Part shown: positions 25,117 through 34,026 of the stretch, piece by piece
Layout: every line of letters starts with the position of its first letter
Numbering within the stretch: position 1 is the stretch's first letter
Assembly: GCF_014287775.1 (NCBI RefSeq)
Contig: NZ_JACOOZ010000004.1
Location: 186,001-250,000, forward strand
DNA: 64,000 nt
Source: Eubacterium_G segne
GTDB lineage: Bacteria > Bacillota > Clostridia > Lachnospirales > Lachnospiraceae
Reading direction: 5' to 3'
Program-made: the position numbers and the translations under genes
Notes under the pieces: model-generated
Databases searched by the model: none
Told to the model about the DNA's origin: nothing
What the model saw: only the letters and a program-made list of their open reading frames with translations

Positions 25117-25839
25117 ATGAATAACAAAGATGAATTCCTTTATTATTACAAAACCGTAATTATAAACAATATCTATAGAAAACTGTACTTTTATAACTGG
25201 TCTCTCAGGCAATTATCGGAAGAAGCAGGTCTTCCCTATGAAACCATTAAGAAATTAACAGGTGGAAAAATAAATAATCCATCTATATATAATTTGATAA
25301 AGATTTCTGAAGCTTTTCAATGTAGTGTTGACGAGCTTATTTCAGATACTGCTTCTGTGCAAAATAACAGTCCCTCTTTGTCAAACAGATGCTTCAGTTT
25401 TTTATCCGAATTATGTGATCTTGAAGATCATCTTTTAGAACATAATCAAAAATTTGACACTGATTATATTGCTATTGTTAATGCACATGGCTTCTATTCC
25501 CGTGGTTTTTCATGCACAAACTTAAGCTCTGATATTTACAATTTTGCTAAATACAGAAAAAAGTATGGTGATTTAGATATTTTAGGGATAACCATTTATG
25601 ACTCATCCCCTGACCGTTTATTTTACAAAGATGAACTTATTCTGATATGTAAAGACAGATATCCTTTTTACGGAGACTGTGGAATATTTATGTATAAAGA
25701 TAAGATTTATATTAGAAGATATGTCCCTGACAGGTATTTTTGCCTTGAGGCATTACGTGGTTTTGACAAGCCCCTCATTCTTAAACATATTGACGAATGT
25801 CTTTTCTTAGGAAGAATCATTGGTATTATTAAAAAATAA
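25117..25839 (+). CDS. XRE-type regulator with unknown C-terminal domain
   Basis: A 240-residue protein. Residues 20-78 form a helix-turn-helix of the XRE type (NWSLRQLSEEAGLPYETIKK, NPSIYNLIKISEAF, CSVDELIS). The C-terminal 150 residues (DTDYIAIVNAHGFYSRGFS, DILGITIYDSSPDRLFYKDE, ILICKDRYPFYGDCGIFMYK) may be a sensing domain related to the LexA/S24 output fold; it has no clear Ser-Lys dyad, so I do not call it a protease. The gene is divergent from the XRE/LytTR pair. The ATG has AAAGGAGAA before it. Targets are unknown. Confidence 0.75.
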   Translation: MNNKDEFLYYYKTVIINNIYRKLYFYNWSLRQLSEEAGLPYETIKKLTGGKINNPSIYNLIKISEAFQCSVDELISDTASVQNNSPSLSNRCFSFLSELCDLEDHLLEHNQKFDTDYIAIVNAHGFYSRGFSCTNLSSDIYNFAKYRKKYGDLDILGITIYDSSPDRLFYKDELILICKDRYPFYGDCGIFMYKDKIYIRRYVPDRYFCLEALRGFDKPLILKHIDECLFLGRIIGIIKK

Positions 25840-25840
25840 A

Positions 25841-25868
25841 ACAGAGCAGGCTTAAACCCACTCTGCTT
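25841..25868 (-). terminator. Terminator between XRE gene and fruK (bidirectional)
   Basis: CAGAGCAGG and CCCACTCTG pair with one G-U change. On the minus strand TTTTATTTTTT follows, which suits the end of fruK; the same hairpin lies directly behind the XRE gene on the plus strand. Confidence 0.7.
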
Positions 25869-25888
25869 ATAATAAAAACACTTATAAA

Positions 25889-26797
25889 TTACATTTCAAA
25901 TGTTTTTCCTAAATTTTCAACTTCTTCTTTTGTGGCAAGATTATCGCTGAAAGCACTGGCACTTCCTGTAAGTAAGCCGTTTCTAAGTGCCTCTTTGTAA
26001 TCCCCTGATTTTAGGTATCCTGCAATAAATCCCGCTACCATGGAATCTCCGGCACCAACGGAATTTTTCACCTTGCCTTCAGGGCATTTGCTCTTATATA
26101 CTTCACCGTTTTCCGCCACTAAAACAGCTCCTTCTCCTGCCATGGAAACTAAAACATTTCTGGCACCTTCCTGCTGCATCTTCTTTGCATAAGGAACAAC
26201 ATCCTCTCTTGTTTTAAGCTCTACGCCATATATTTCTCCCAATTCATGATTGTTAGGCTTAACAAAAAATGGTTTATATTTAAGAACATTTAAAAGCAAA
26301 TCCTTTGTGGCATCCACAACTATCTTTACATCCTTATCTTTTAAGTGTTCCATTATGTCACTATACATTGTTTCAGGCATTACTGATGGAATACTTCCTG
26401 CAAGAACCAAAATATCTCCGTCCTTTATTTTGTCTAACTTCTTGTACAATTCCTTAATGTCTTCGTCCTTTATTGCCGGTCCCATACCGTTTATTTCGCT
26501 TTCTTCCTGAGCACGAATTTTAACATTAATTCTTGTTATTCCATCTTTAACCCTGATAAAATCAGCATTTACTCCGTTTTCTTCCAACATTTTCTGAACA
26601 TTGTCACCGGTAAAACCTGCCAAAAAACCAAGGGCTGTATTTTCTATTCCAAGATTACTAAGAACCATGGAAACATTTATTCCCTTACCTCCCGGAAACA
26701 TAAGCTCCTCAGATGTTCTGTTTACACTTCCTAACTTTAAGTCATCCACTGAAACAATATAATCAATAGATGGATTAAATGTAACTGTATATATCAT
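25889..26797 (-). CDS. fruK: 1-phosphofructokinase (PfkB family)
   Basis: A 302-residue PfkB-family kinase of the FruK/LacC branch. PfkB signature 1 is FPGGKGINVSMVLSNLG, signature 2 is VKNSVGAGDSMVAGFIAGYL with the catalytic Asp, and the N terminus MIYTVTFNPSIDY is typical. It phosphorylates fructose 1-phosphate to fructose 1,6-bisphosphate; tagatose-6-phosphate kinase is the main alternative. The ATG at 26795-26797 was chosen for the GGAGG before it and the family start; an in-frame ATG 21 bases upstream overlaps that site. No fructose PTS or FruR gene adjoins it: spmB and an antiporter lie upstream. Confidence 0.88.
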   Translation of the reverse strand: MIYTVTFNPSIDYIVSVDDLKLGSVNRTSEELMFPGGKGINVSMVLSNLGIENTALGFLAGFTGDNVQKMLEENGVNADFIRVKDGITRINVKIRAQEESEINGMGPAIKDEDIKELYKKLDKIKDGDILVLAGSIPSVMPETMYSDIMEHLKDKDVKIVVDATKDLLLNVLKYKPFFVKPNNHELGEIYGVELKTREDVVPYAKKMQQEGARNVLVSMAGEGAVLVAENGEVYKSKCPEGKVKNSVGAGDSMVAGFIAGYLKSGDYKEALRNGLLTGSASAFSDNLATKEEVENLGKTFEM

Positions 26798-26842
26798 TTC
26801 GTACCTCCGCATTTTCACTTCTTAATTCAAAATATATATTAT

Positions 26843-27367
26843 TTAAATTACATTTGCAAGCATTACACTGGCAATTGTCCCTGAAATTGTTGTCAAAATT
26901 GCACCAGCTAAAGTCCATCTTGTTCGCGTTACTTTTGCAGTTATATAATACACGGACATTGTGTAAAACACAGTTTCCGTACAGCTCATCATTAACGATG
27001 TTACCTTTCCCATGTATGAATCCGGACCATATTCCTTAAATATATCAAGAACCATTCCCGTAGCTGCTGATGATGAAAATATTTTGACAATTGTAACCGG
27101 CATTAGTTCTCCCGGAAAACCTATGGGATTGGTAACCTTTCCAAGCAATTTTCCCAACACTTCCATAAATCCTGATTCTCTTAAAACGGCCACTGCCACC
27201 ATTAAACCAATAAGGGTGGGCATTACTTTTATAACTGTTTTAAGTCCTCCCGTGGCGCCGGTTACAAAATCATCATATACATTTTGCTTTTTTATTATGC
27301 CATATAAAACTATAAATAACATAATTCCCGGAATAATAAAGGATGATATTGACACTATTACTGACAT
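26843..27367 (-). CDS. spmB: Spore maturation protein B
   Basis: A 174-residue integral membrane protein of the nucleoside-recognition (Gate) family. GLKTVIKVMPTLIGLMVAV, GFPGELMPVTIVKIFSSSA and SCTETVFYTMSVYY are conserved SpmB blocks. In Bacillus SpmA and SpmB are needed for full dehydration of the spore core. The gene is 45 bases upstream of fruK on the same strand. Its partner spmA is 7 kb away (34027-34641), whereas the two are usually adjacent. The pair is also kept in some clostridia that rarely sporulate, so a transport role outside sporulation is possible. Confidence 0.87.
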   Translation of the reverse strand: MSVIVSISSFIIPGIMLFIVLYGIIKKQNVYDDFVTGATGGLKTVIKVMPTLIGLMVAVAVLRESGFMEVLGKLLGKVTNPIGFPGELMPVTIVKIFSSSAATGMVLDIFKEYGPDSYMGKVTSLMMSCTETVFYTMSVYYITAKVTRTRWTLAGAILTTISGTIASVMLANVI

Positions 27368-27410
27368 ACAAATAACCCGAAAACAATTCTATTCACATAT
27401 ATTTTATGGC

Positions 27411-27448
27411 AAAAAATAAGAACCTATGACTTTGTGCCATAGGTTCTT
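27411..27448 (-). terminator. Terminator after the antiporter gene
   Basis: AAGAACCTATG and CATAGGTTCTT form a perfect 11-bp stem with a 9-base loop, followed on the minus strand by ATTTTTT. It separates the antiporter from spmB. Confidence 0.92.
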
Positions 27449-27460
27449 ACGTTAAATTCT

Positions 27461-28804
27461 TTATTTCTTTACTCCGATAACCATTTCAGTTCTCTCTTCA
27501 ACATTTTCTACTAACTTACTTGTAGCAACCACATCTGCATTTGGTCCCTTTTTCATAAATACAGGTTTTAATATAATCGGTGTAATAATTGTAGTTACAA
27601 TTACCACTATAATAACCGGTGCTACAACGCTTGAACTCATTAGTCCTGCCTCAATACCTTTGTTTGCAACTATAAGGGCAACTTCACCTCTTGAAATCAT
27701 TCCCACACCGATTCTCAAACACTGGTAATCCTTGTATCCGCACGCCTTAGCTCCAAGCCCGCATCCTATAATCTTTGTAAGGATGGCAATAATTGCAAGA
27801 CCTACAGCATACAGTGCAATAACCGGTCCCATATGCATAACTGCGTTTCCATCTACCTTAAGACCTATACTTGCAAAAAATACAGGGCTTAAAAACATAT
27901 ATGCCACAACATCAAATTTTGATGCAATAAACTGATCTTTCTGTGTCATGGAGATAATTACACCGGCAAAGAATGCTCCTGTAATATCTGCAACGCCAAA
28001 GAAATATTCTGCACAAAACGCCATAATCAGACATATAACAAATGCTATAATTGCGTGTCTGTGCATTCCTTTTCCAGCGTGCTCGTACCATTTCTTGTAT
28101 AATTTGTAAATAATAAATCCAAATACACCTACAAATACGAAGAATAATAAAATCTTCAAAAGCACTATTCCCAGTGATTCTGAATTACCTGATGCACCAG
28201 AACCACCTGTTCCAAGACTTATAACCACTGTAAGGGCTATAATTCCCAATATATCATCGATAATTGCAGCTCCTAAAATTGCATTTCCTGAAGCTGTCTT
28301 TAATTTTCCCATTTCCTGAAGGGTTTCAACGGTAATGCTAACAGATGTTGCCGTTAAAATAACACCTACAAACACCGCCTGTACAAACACTGTACTTCCC
28401 TGCGCCGGTTCAATCCAGCCTTCTTTTAAGAACCAGAACGTAAATGCTCCGCCACCAATAAGGGGTACTATTACACCACAAAGTGCAATTATAAAGGATG
28501 CCAGTCCGCATTTTTTCAGTTCGTTAATATCTGTTTCAAGACCTGCACAGAACATAAGAACAATAACACCTATTTCCGCAAGATGGTCAATAAACGCTGT
28601 CTGGTGAAGTGTTAATGCCTCTAAATGATGTCCTCCTACAACTACTCCTGACAATAAGTTACCTAAAACTGCCGGTCCTAAAATCAGTCCTGCTAAAAGT
28701 GCGCCTACAACCTGTGGCATATTAAAACGCTTAGTTACAAGTCCCAAAATCTTTGTACTTGCAAGTATTAATGCAAGCTGCCACAAATAACCGTATTCTT
28801 CCAT
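27461..28804 (-). CDS. Cation/proton antiporter (CPA2, KefB/NapA type)
   Basis: A 447-residue transporter with 12-13 membrane segments of the Na+/H+ exchanger type. GLVTKRFNMPQVVGALLAGL, FCAGLETDINELKK and AAIIDDILGIIAL hold the conserved blocks; the adjacent Asp-Asp of the last is the ion-binding pair of electrogenic NapA-like exchangers. The gene lacks the C-terminal NAD-binding TrkA domains of KefB/KefC, so it is the short form. It would exchange Na+ or K+ for protons. The ATG at 28802-28804 has AGAGGAAAA before it and starts the first membrane segment. Confidence 0.9.
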   Translation of the reverse strand: MEEYGYLWQLALILASTKILGLVTKRFNMPQVVGALLAGLILGPAVLGNLLSGVVVGGHHLEALTLHQTAFIDHLAEIGVIVLMFCAGLETDINELKKCGLASFIIALCGVIVPLIGGGAFTFWFLKEGWIEPAQGSTVFVQAVFVGVILTATSVSITVETLQEMGKLKTASGNAILGAAIIDDILGIIALTVVISLGTGGSGASGNSESLGIVLLKILLFFVFVGVFGFIIYKLYKKWYEHAGKGMHRHAIIAFVICLIMAFCAEYFFGVADITGAFFAGVIISMTQKDQFIASKFDVVAYMFLSPVFFASIGLKVDGNAVMHMGPVIALYAVGLAIIAILTKIIGCGLGAKACGYKDYQCLRIGVGMISRGEVALIVANKGIEAGLMSSSVVAPVIIVVIVTTIITPIILKPVFMKKGPNADVVATSKLVENVEERTEMVIGVKK

Positions 28805-28916
28805 GATTTTTCCTCTTTTCAATTGCTAACATATTCTTTTATCAAATTTCACACCGTATCATAATAACACCTTATTATTGTTTATTCAACTTTTTTCGTC
28901 TTTTTTTTACCAGACC

Positions 28917-29591
28917 TTAACTAAACATTTTATACTTAATTTTCAACCGCTCCAGCTTCTTTATGGTGGCATTTGAAATTAAAAATAATACCACAAAAGT
29001 GGAAGCTGCATGAATTAAATTAAACCCAATTCCGCTTAAATATGTTGCCACAAAAGTTTCTGTTTTAGGGGTATCAGTATACATAAAAACCGTGGCTGTA
29101 TCCAGTATAAATCCGTATATAACAAAGGTTGCCAGAAAACCGTATATGGAAATTATCCACTTATTGTAAGCATACTTTATGTTCTTTTTTGAAAATAAAA
29201 CTCCTGATAAAAAGCCGATTATGCCAAAGGCTATCATCTGCCACGGTGTCCACGGGCCCTGCCCAAAGAAAAATCCTGATACAAAAGCCGTAAGGGCTCC
29301 ACATAAGAATCCTGACTGCCTTCCTAACATGACCCCCGTTATTATAATAATGGCTGCACAGGGCTTTACCTGAGGTGTCATAAAAAACGCCAGCCTTCCC
29401 ACCACAGCTAATGCCGTCATAACTGCCAGTGTCACTATTTCTCTGGTTTTTGGTTTTCTTTTTTCAAATGACCACAGGAATATAAATATGGATATGACAA
29501 TAATGCACATTGACGTGAAATAATACCCTCTCATCATTAATCCATATATATCTATTGAGGCAGTATGCATTATACATTTTTCAGATAACAT
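28917..29591 (-). CDS. ECF transporter S component (putative corrinoid-binding)
   Basis: A 224-residue membrane protein with six likely helices, the substrate-binding (S) subunit of an energy-coupling factor transporter. Typical S-component features are MTALAVVGRLAFFM (helix with the AAxxx-like coupling motif), TGVMLGRQSGFLCGALTAFV and GQGPWTPWQMIAFGIIGFL. It is the last gene of a unit made of two DUF4430 proteins, EcfT and a fused EcfA, all behind a cobalamin riboswitch. A corrinoid (cobalamin or a precursor) is therefore the inferred substrate. Its start lies inside the end of the ATPase gene (22-base overlap), so translation is coupled. Confidence 0.85.
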   Translation of the reverse strand: MLSEKCIMHTASIDIYGLMMRGYYFTSMCIIVISIFIFLWSFEKRKPKTREIVTLAVMTALAVVGRLAFFMTPQVKPCAAIIIITGVMLGRQSGFLCGALTAFVSGFFFGQGPWTPWQMIAFGIIGFLSGVLFSKKNIKYAYNKWIISIYGFLATFVIYGFILDTATVFMYTDTPKTETFVATYLSGIGFNLIHAASTFVVLFLISNATIKKLERLKIKYKMFS

Positions 29592-31210
29592 ACAATATCC
29601 TCCATTTTCACTGCACCTTTAATGGTGCTTCTTGACATTTTTGCCACTGTAGTAGTGTAGAAATTGTTTGATGTAAAAAAATCTCTGCTATTATTTACTG
29701 CTATTAATTTTCCATCGGCAAACATTCCGCATCTGTCTGCGTACTCACCACAAAAATCCAAGTCATGACTTACAATAATAATTGTTTTGCCGTCAGCACT
29801 TAATTTTCTTAACAAGTTTCCCAGTTCTTCTTTATAAACTTCATCTATTGCCTTGGTAGGCTCGTCTAACAAAAGTATATCAGGATTTCCCATTAAAATC
29901 TTTGCCAGCGCCACCTTTTGCTGCTGCCCTTCACTTATATCATAGGGATGCCTGTTTAATATATCCTGAATTTCCATTTCTTCTATTAGACTGTTCTCAC
30001 AACCTTCAAGTTCCTTAGAAACCTTGTCCCTGCTAAAGAGGTTTTGCACGCTTTGAGGAAGCAATGCCACCTTTCCCTTTTTGGCAATTTTTCCGCGATA
30101 AGGCTTTTTCACCCCGGATAAAAGCCACATTGTTGTACTTTTCCCCGTTCCGTTTCCTCCTAGAATAGCAAATATTTCACCTCTTTTTACGGAAAAATAC
30201 AGGCCCTTTATTATATCTCTTTCATATTTTTCGTACCTAAACCACAGATTTTTACAGGTAATTGCCATCTCTTTTTTATTAATATCTGCTTGTTTATGAT
30301 TTTCCTGAATGAATTTTCCCTTTGACGAATCCCCCTTCCTGTCTGACCGGTCAGTGGGGGGTTCTTTATCCTGTAATTCCCTTTCAAGCCATTTTCTTCC
30401 ATCTTTTATGGAAACAGGGGGAGTACCTTTTTTGCCACATTCATAATAAACTCTCGTAGCATAAGGCATAAGCTTAGAAATCTTCTGATTTTTGATTTTA
30501 TCTGCAATTTCTAAAGGATTTCCCCATTCCATGATTTTTCCATTATTCATAACCACCAGTTTATCCGCCATATCCAAAACATAACTTAACCGATGTTCCG
30601 ACATAATAATGGTTACACCTAAATCTTCATTGATTTTTTTTAACATACTTACAAACTTTTCCGTTGCAATGGGGTCTAACTGGGAAGTTGGCTCATCTAA
30701 CAATAAAATTTCCGGATTCATGGTCATTACTGCTGCTAAATTAAGCAGTTGCTTCTGTCCTCCTGATAATTTATCAGGCTTTAAATAATACAAATCCGTC
30801 AATTCAAAGTATTCTGCTATTTCTGCGGTTTTCTGTCTTATTTCTTCAGATTTAAGGCCAAGATTTTCCAAACCGAAAGCCAGCTCGTGCCACACCTTAT
30901 CTGTCACAATCTGATTATCAGGATTTTGCATAACAAATCCTATTTTTTCTGCCTGCTGCCTCTCCTTTAAATCCTTTATATTGATGCCATTATACAAAAC
31001 ATTTCCCGTTATTTTTCCATTAGGACATATAGTAGGCTTTATGGTTCTCAAAAGTGTACTTTTTCCACACCCTGTCTGACCGCATATAACCATAAACTCC
31101 CCTCTATGTATCTCCAGATTAATATTACATAAAGCAGGATTTTCCAAATATTCTCCCTTTTCCATATCCGGGTAGAAAAATGTTAAATTTTTGATTTCAA
31201 TCTGCGCCAT
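29570..31210 (-). CDS. ecfA: Fused double ECF ATPase (EcfA-EcfA')
   Basis: A 546-residue protein with two ABC ATPase domains in one chain. Domain 1 (about 1-235) has Walker A CGQTGCGKSTLL, signature LSGGQKQLLNLA and Walker B ILLLDEPTSQLDP. Domain 2 (about 320-530) has GGNGTGKSTTMWLL, the slightly unusual signature ISEGQQQKVALA and ILLLDEPTKAIDE. A charged linker of about 80 residues joins them. In most ECF systems the two ATPases are separate proteins; fused forms occur in dedicated modules. The ATG at 31208-31210 has TTTTGGAGGG before it and overlaps the EcfT gene by 28 bases. It energises vitamin import with EcfT and the S component. Confidence 0.93.
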   Translation of the reverse strand: MAQIEIKNLTFFYPDMEKGEYLENPALCNINLEIHRGEFMVICGQTGCGKSTLLRTIKPTICPNGKITGNVLYNGINIKDLKERQQAEKIGFVMQNPDNQIVTDKVWHELAFGLENLGLKSEEIRQKTAEIAEYFELTDLYYLKPDKLSGGQKQLLNLAAVMTMNPEILLLDEPTSQLDPIATEKFVSMLKKINEDLGVTIIMSEHRLSYVLDMADKLVVMNNGKIMEWGNPLEIADKIKNQKISKLMPYATRVYYECGKKGTPPVSIKDGRKWLERELQDKEPPTDRSDRKGDSSKGKFIQENHKQADINKKEMAITCKNLWFRYEKYERDIIKGLYFSVKRGEIFAILGGNGTGKSTTMWLLSGVKKPYRGKIAKKGKVALLPQSVQNLFSRDKVSKELEGCENSLIEEMEIQDILNRHPYDISEGQQQKVALAKILMGNPDILLLDEPTKAIDEVYKEELGNLLRKLSADGKTIIIVSHDLDFCGEYADRCGMFADGKLIAVNNSRDFFTSNNFYTTTVAKMSRSTIKGAVKMEDIVCYLKNV

Positions 31211-32052
31211 CTTATGCCCTCCAAAATATTTACCGCCATAGGGGTAACACACAAAAGTATATATGCCACGTAAACCATAATTTGCCCTTTTGTCCTAACA
31301 AAAGGATAATAATAGGTGTACAAATCTCCTGCTACCCACCGACTTATAACCACCCCAAATAATATTATCATCCACAGGCTTAATAAAATATCTCTTTTTT
31401 CTATTCTATAATTATTGTAATTAGTTCTTTTAGCACATCCATATCCTCTTGCCGTCATCGAATCTGCCGTATCCACGGAATTTTCCAACGCCCATGTTAT
31501 GGTAATGGAAAAAATATGAAGGCTTGACTTTATTTTATTAAAGAACCCTTCCGGTTCCCCTTTAAGAGCCCTGTGGGTCATGGAAATTTCCTTAATTTTC
31601 TTTGTAAATTTTGACACAAACCTGAAAATCATAGTTAAAAGCAACGCCACCGATGGCATTATCGCTCCTATTAATGCCAGAATTTTATCCTCAGTCATTA
31701 TTTCATTAAAGGTGGAAAGCCAGAAAATCATGGCTACTATTACCAAAGCTGCGAAAACTCCGTATACTATAGATTCCAGGGTTACGGGATTTCCCGTAAA
31801 CATATAAAACAACAATGTTGCCCCTTTATGGGAAAAAAGCGGATTTATTACTGCCGAGGCCGTAAAAATAAAAAATGCCATAATACAAAACTTTACACTT
31901 TTTTGTTTTTTTAAATATATGTGGTAAATTATGGCACACACTGTGGAAATAATCACCATTACCTGCTGCATTTGAAACATTGTGATTATTAAAACCACCA
32001 TATAAAAGATTATGTTCACCACCGGGTGAAATCTTGAAAATTCATCTGTCAA
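31183..32052 (-). CDS. ecfT: ECF transporter T component (EcfT)
   Basis: A 289-residue membrane protein with 6-7 hydrophobic segments, the scaffold that couples ATPases to the S subunit. The coupling helices carry the family signature MTARGYGCAKR (Ala-Arg-Gly) near residue 210; FRFVSKFTKKIKEISMTHRA is the first cytoplasmic helix. The start overlaps the upstream DUF4430 lipoprotein gene by 4 bases (ATGA) and the end overlaps the ATPase gene, so the whole unit is tightly coupled. This is a dedicated (group I) ECF transporter rather than a shared module. Confidence 0.9.
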   Translation of the reverse strand: MTDEFSRFHPVVNIIFYMVVLIITMFQMQQVMVIISTVCAIIYHIYLKKQKSVKFCIMAFFIFTASAVINPLFSHKGATLLFYMFTGNPVTLESIVYGVFAALVIVAMIFWLSTFNEIMTEDKILALIGAIMPSVALLLTMIFRFVSKFTKKIKEISMTHRALKGEPEGFFNKIKSSLHIFSITITWALENSVDTADSMTARGYGCAKRTNYNNYRIEKRDILLSLWMIILFGVVISRWVAGDLYTYYYPFVRTKGQIMVYVAYILLCVTPMAVNILEGIRWRRLKSKI

Positions 32053-32537
32053 TTTTTTAAATCCTCTCCTAAATCACAGGTGTAATGCCACTCAATGTTG
32101 TCTCCATCCTTTATTTTGTAATCGCTACACCCCACATTTGGGTATTCTCCATTTACGCAATACATCCATCCTGACAGCTCCCCACAGGAAAATTCGTAAA
32201 TATTATTAATTCCCTCTATATATGCAGTTCCTGTGGTAAAAGATGCTTCCATTAATATATTTTCATTTTTAAGTTCTCTTTTTAAAACGTCATAAACATT
32301 TTCCCCTTCATTAAAACTAACTTCTTTTTTCTTTAAAATAATTCCATCTTTTGGAATATAATCCTTAACTGCCTTATCAAGCTTGTCCTGATTATCAAAA
32401 ATTTTGGAACATTCCACCATTATTGTGCATTTCTTTCCACTGTTATCCGGGGTTTCTTTTTTTCCACACCCTATAATAATTAAACTTAATACAGCAATTA
32501 AAACAAACAATATTGCCTTTTTTAAATAATATTTCAT
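32049..32537 (-). CDS. DUF4430 lipoprotein (transcobalamin-like, putative corrinoid receptor)
   Basis: A 162-residue lipoprotein: signal peptide with lipobox LIIIGC (Cys24), then one DUF4430 domain. Diagnostic parts are EGENVYDVLKRELKN, SGWMYCVNGEYPN and YKIKDGDNIEWHYTCDLG. DUF4430 is related to the C-terminal beta domain of animal transcobalamin and intrinsic factor, which closes over cobalamin. Membrane anchoring and a 4-base overlap with ecfT suggest that it hands corrinoid to the ECF transporter. A hairpin (32588-32624) lies between it and the larger DUF4430 gene; it may reduce but need not stop read-through. Direct binding has not been shown by anything in the sequence. Confidence 0.85.
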   Translation of the reverse strand: MKYYLKKAILFVLIAVLSLIIIGCGKKETPDNSGKKCTIMVECSKIFDNQDKLDKAVKDYIPKDGIILKKKEVSFNEGENVYDVLKRELKNENILMEASFTTGTAYIEGINNIYEFSCGELSGWMYCVNGEYPNVGCSDYKIKDGDNIEWHYTCDLGEDLKN

Positions 32538-32587
32538 CTTTTCACCTTGGTTTACATAATTTTATGAATTTAGTTTCATAATAAAGT

Positions 32588-32624
32588 TTATCGGAAGGAA
32601 CTTTATTAAACTTCCTTCCGATAT
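32588..32624 (-). terminator. Hairpin between the two DUF4430 genes
   Basis: A perfect stem (ATCGGAAGGAA / TTCCTTCCGAT) with an 11-base loop is followed on the minus strand by AAACTTTATT. The weak T tract suggests a partial terminator that sets a higher level of the secreted DUF4430 protein than of the transporter. Confidence 0.7.
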
Positions 32625-32654
32625 TTAAGTCTGATTCTAATATGTTTTTATAAT

Positions 32655-33752
32655 TTATTTTTTGATTTTAACAGCTTTAACCTTGCTCCATCTTCCATAG
32701 TATTTAATACCATTAACCTTCTTGTAAGCACGAACTGTTACATAACATTTCTGATTCTTTTTAAATTTCTTAGTTGTTAAGGTGTTCTTCTTTGTAGACT
32801 TAACTACCGCCTTTTTGAATTTCTTATTGTTAGAATATTTGTACTGGTATCCTGTAACACCTTTGATTTTCTTAACAGCTACTTTTGCCTTAAGTCCCTT
32901 AACATTCTTAATTCCCTTAACAGAAGCCTTTGTAACAGTTGTTTTCTTTACAAAATCCTTCTGAACATTCTTAAGCTTTATTAATTCATTCTTAACCTCT
33001 GTCTCTGAAGGATTGTACTTTTCAAGAACTTTAATTGCATTGTTATATTCTACCTTTACATTAGCATCCTTCATCATTGTCTTGTTATTTACAAGAGTTG
33101 CTGCTTCCTTTATAAGTTCATCCTTGTTAGCAAAGGTTACTTTCTTAATTCCTGTATAGCTTTCTGTGTCGCTTCCAATATCTGCACCGTAACCATATAC
33201 TGAGAACTGCCATCTGATAACGTCACCGTCTTTAACAGGTGTTGAAGCTGCTCCTTCATTAGAAAATACATTATTTATGGTAAACATCCAGCCTGCCATT
33301 GTATGATATGAAGAACTTCCAAGGCCTTTGTTTGCGTATGAGTTTCCATCATTTGCTGTGTTAGTTGGTGCTTTAACAGGATTTGGATTGCCCCAAACTG
33401 TTGTGTCAGGCATTGCAGATATTTCTGCCGGAATGTTTATCTTGCCTGTATCTGCATTTTCAATGCTTGCAAGGTATCCATTGTCATCGTACTTAAATCC
33501 CTTTGCATCCATAACTCTCTTAAATACAGTATCTACTGTATCTCCATTCTGGATTTCTACCTGAACCGGTCTTACAAGATATCCCTGACCTATGGTAATT
33601 CGCTCAACAGTCATTGTTACAGTTCCTGTTTTTGCAACATTCTCAGCAGCAATAACAGCATTATCTGTTGTTTTAGCCGGCGTTGCCACTCCTGCCACTA
33701 CCAACATACATGAAAGTAAAATGGCCAAAAATTTCCTTGTTATCTTATTCAT
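32655..33752 (-). CDS. Secreted DUF4430 protein with C-terminal Fn3-like domain (putative corrinoid-binding surface protein)
   Basis: A 365-residue secreted protein. The signal peptide covers about 1-36 (KFLAILLSCMLVVAGVATPA). A DUF4430 domain spans about 45-200: NGDTVDTVFKRVMDAKGFKY, MAGWMFTINNVFSNEGA and PVKDGDVIRWQFSVYGYG. After a helical linker comes a very basic domain (about 275-365) with the pattern VTGYQYKYSNNKKFKKAVVK and YYGRWSKVKAVKIKK, a fibronectin III-like module common at the C terminus of Lachnospiraceae exported proteins and probably cell-wall bound. The same type ends the VWA protein at 58342. AAGGAGGAAC precedes the ATG, and a cobalamin riboswitch covers the leader. It is inferred to trap corrinoids at the surface. 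Confidence 0.85.
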   Translation of the reverse strand: MNKITRKFLAILLSCMLVVAGVATPAKTTDNAVIAAENVAKTGTVTMTVERITIGQGYLVRPVQVEIQNGDTVDTVFKRVMDAKGFKYDDNGYLASIENADTGKINIPAEISAMPDTTVWGNPNPVKAPTNTANDGNSYANKGLGSSSYHTMAGWMFTINNVFSNEGAASTPVKDGDVIRWQFSVYGYGADIGSDTESYTGIKKVTFANKDELIKEAATLVNNKTMMKDANVKVEYNNAIKVLEKYNPSETEVKNELIKLKNVQKDFVKKTTVTKASVKGIKNVKGLKAKVAVKKIKGVTGYQYKYSNNKKFKKAVVKSTKKNTLTTKKFKKNQKCYVTVRAYKKVNGIKYYGRWSKVKAVKIKK

Positions 33753-33784
33753 TTGTTCCTCCTTCTTCGCCTTGCCTGCGAAAT

Positions 33785-33930
33785 CCGGACAACTGTGTTG
33801 ACGTATCCTGACTTTAGTTCAACCTACTAAAAGCGCCTTCCGGTTTTATCCGTGGCATAATGCTTTTTTCGTCCCTATTACAGTAGAGAAAGACTGTGCC
33901 GGATTTTCACCGGACTTCCCTTAAACTGAA
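33785..33930 (-). promoter_or_regulatory. Cobalamin riboswitch
   Basis: On the minus strand the ordered cobalamin-aptamer blocks are present: AAGGGAAGTCCGGTGAAAAT, CCGGCACAGTC, CTACTGTAATAGGGA, a B12-box-like ATGCCACGG, GGAAGGCGC and AGTCAGGATACGTCAACACAG. Downstream a small hairpin (TTCGC/GCGAA) sits directly before the AAGGAGG of the DUF4430 gene, so control of translation is likely. Adenosylcobalamin should shut off the DUF4430-ECF unit. The gap 33753-34026 holds only this element and a short A/T-rich promoter region. Confidence 0.93.
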
Positions 33931-34026
33931 AATTTTCCCTTACATAATCTATATTGGATTTTCTTCAGACCACAGTTATTCCATGTATTTTTTACGTTCC
34001 TATTCTATAACACCCCCTATTTCCTG

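Noticed and set aside
30344..30356. Perfect palindrome CTGACCGGTCAG
   Set aside because: It lies inside the linker of the fused ATPase gene and has no regulatory context.
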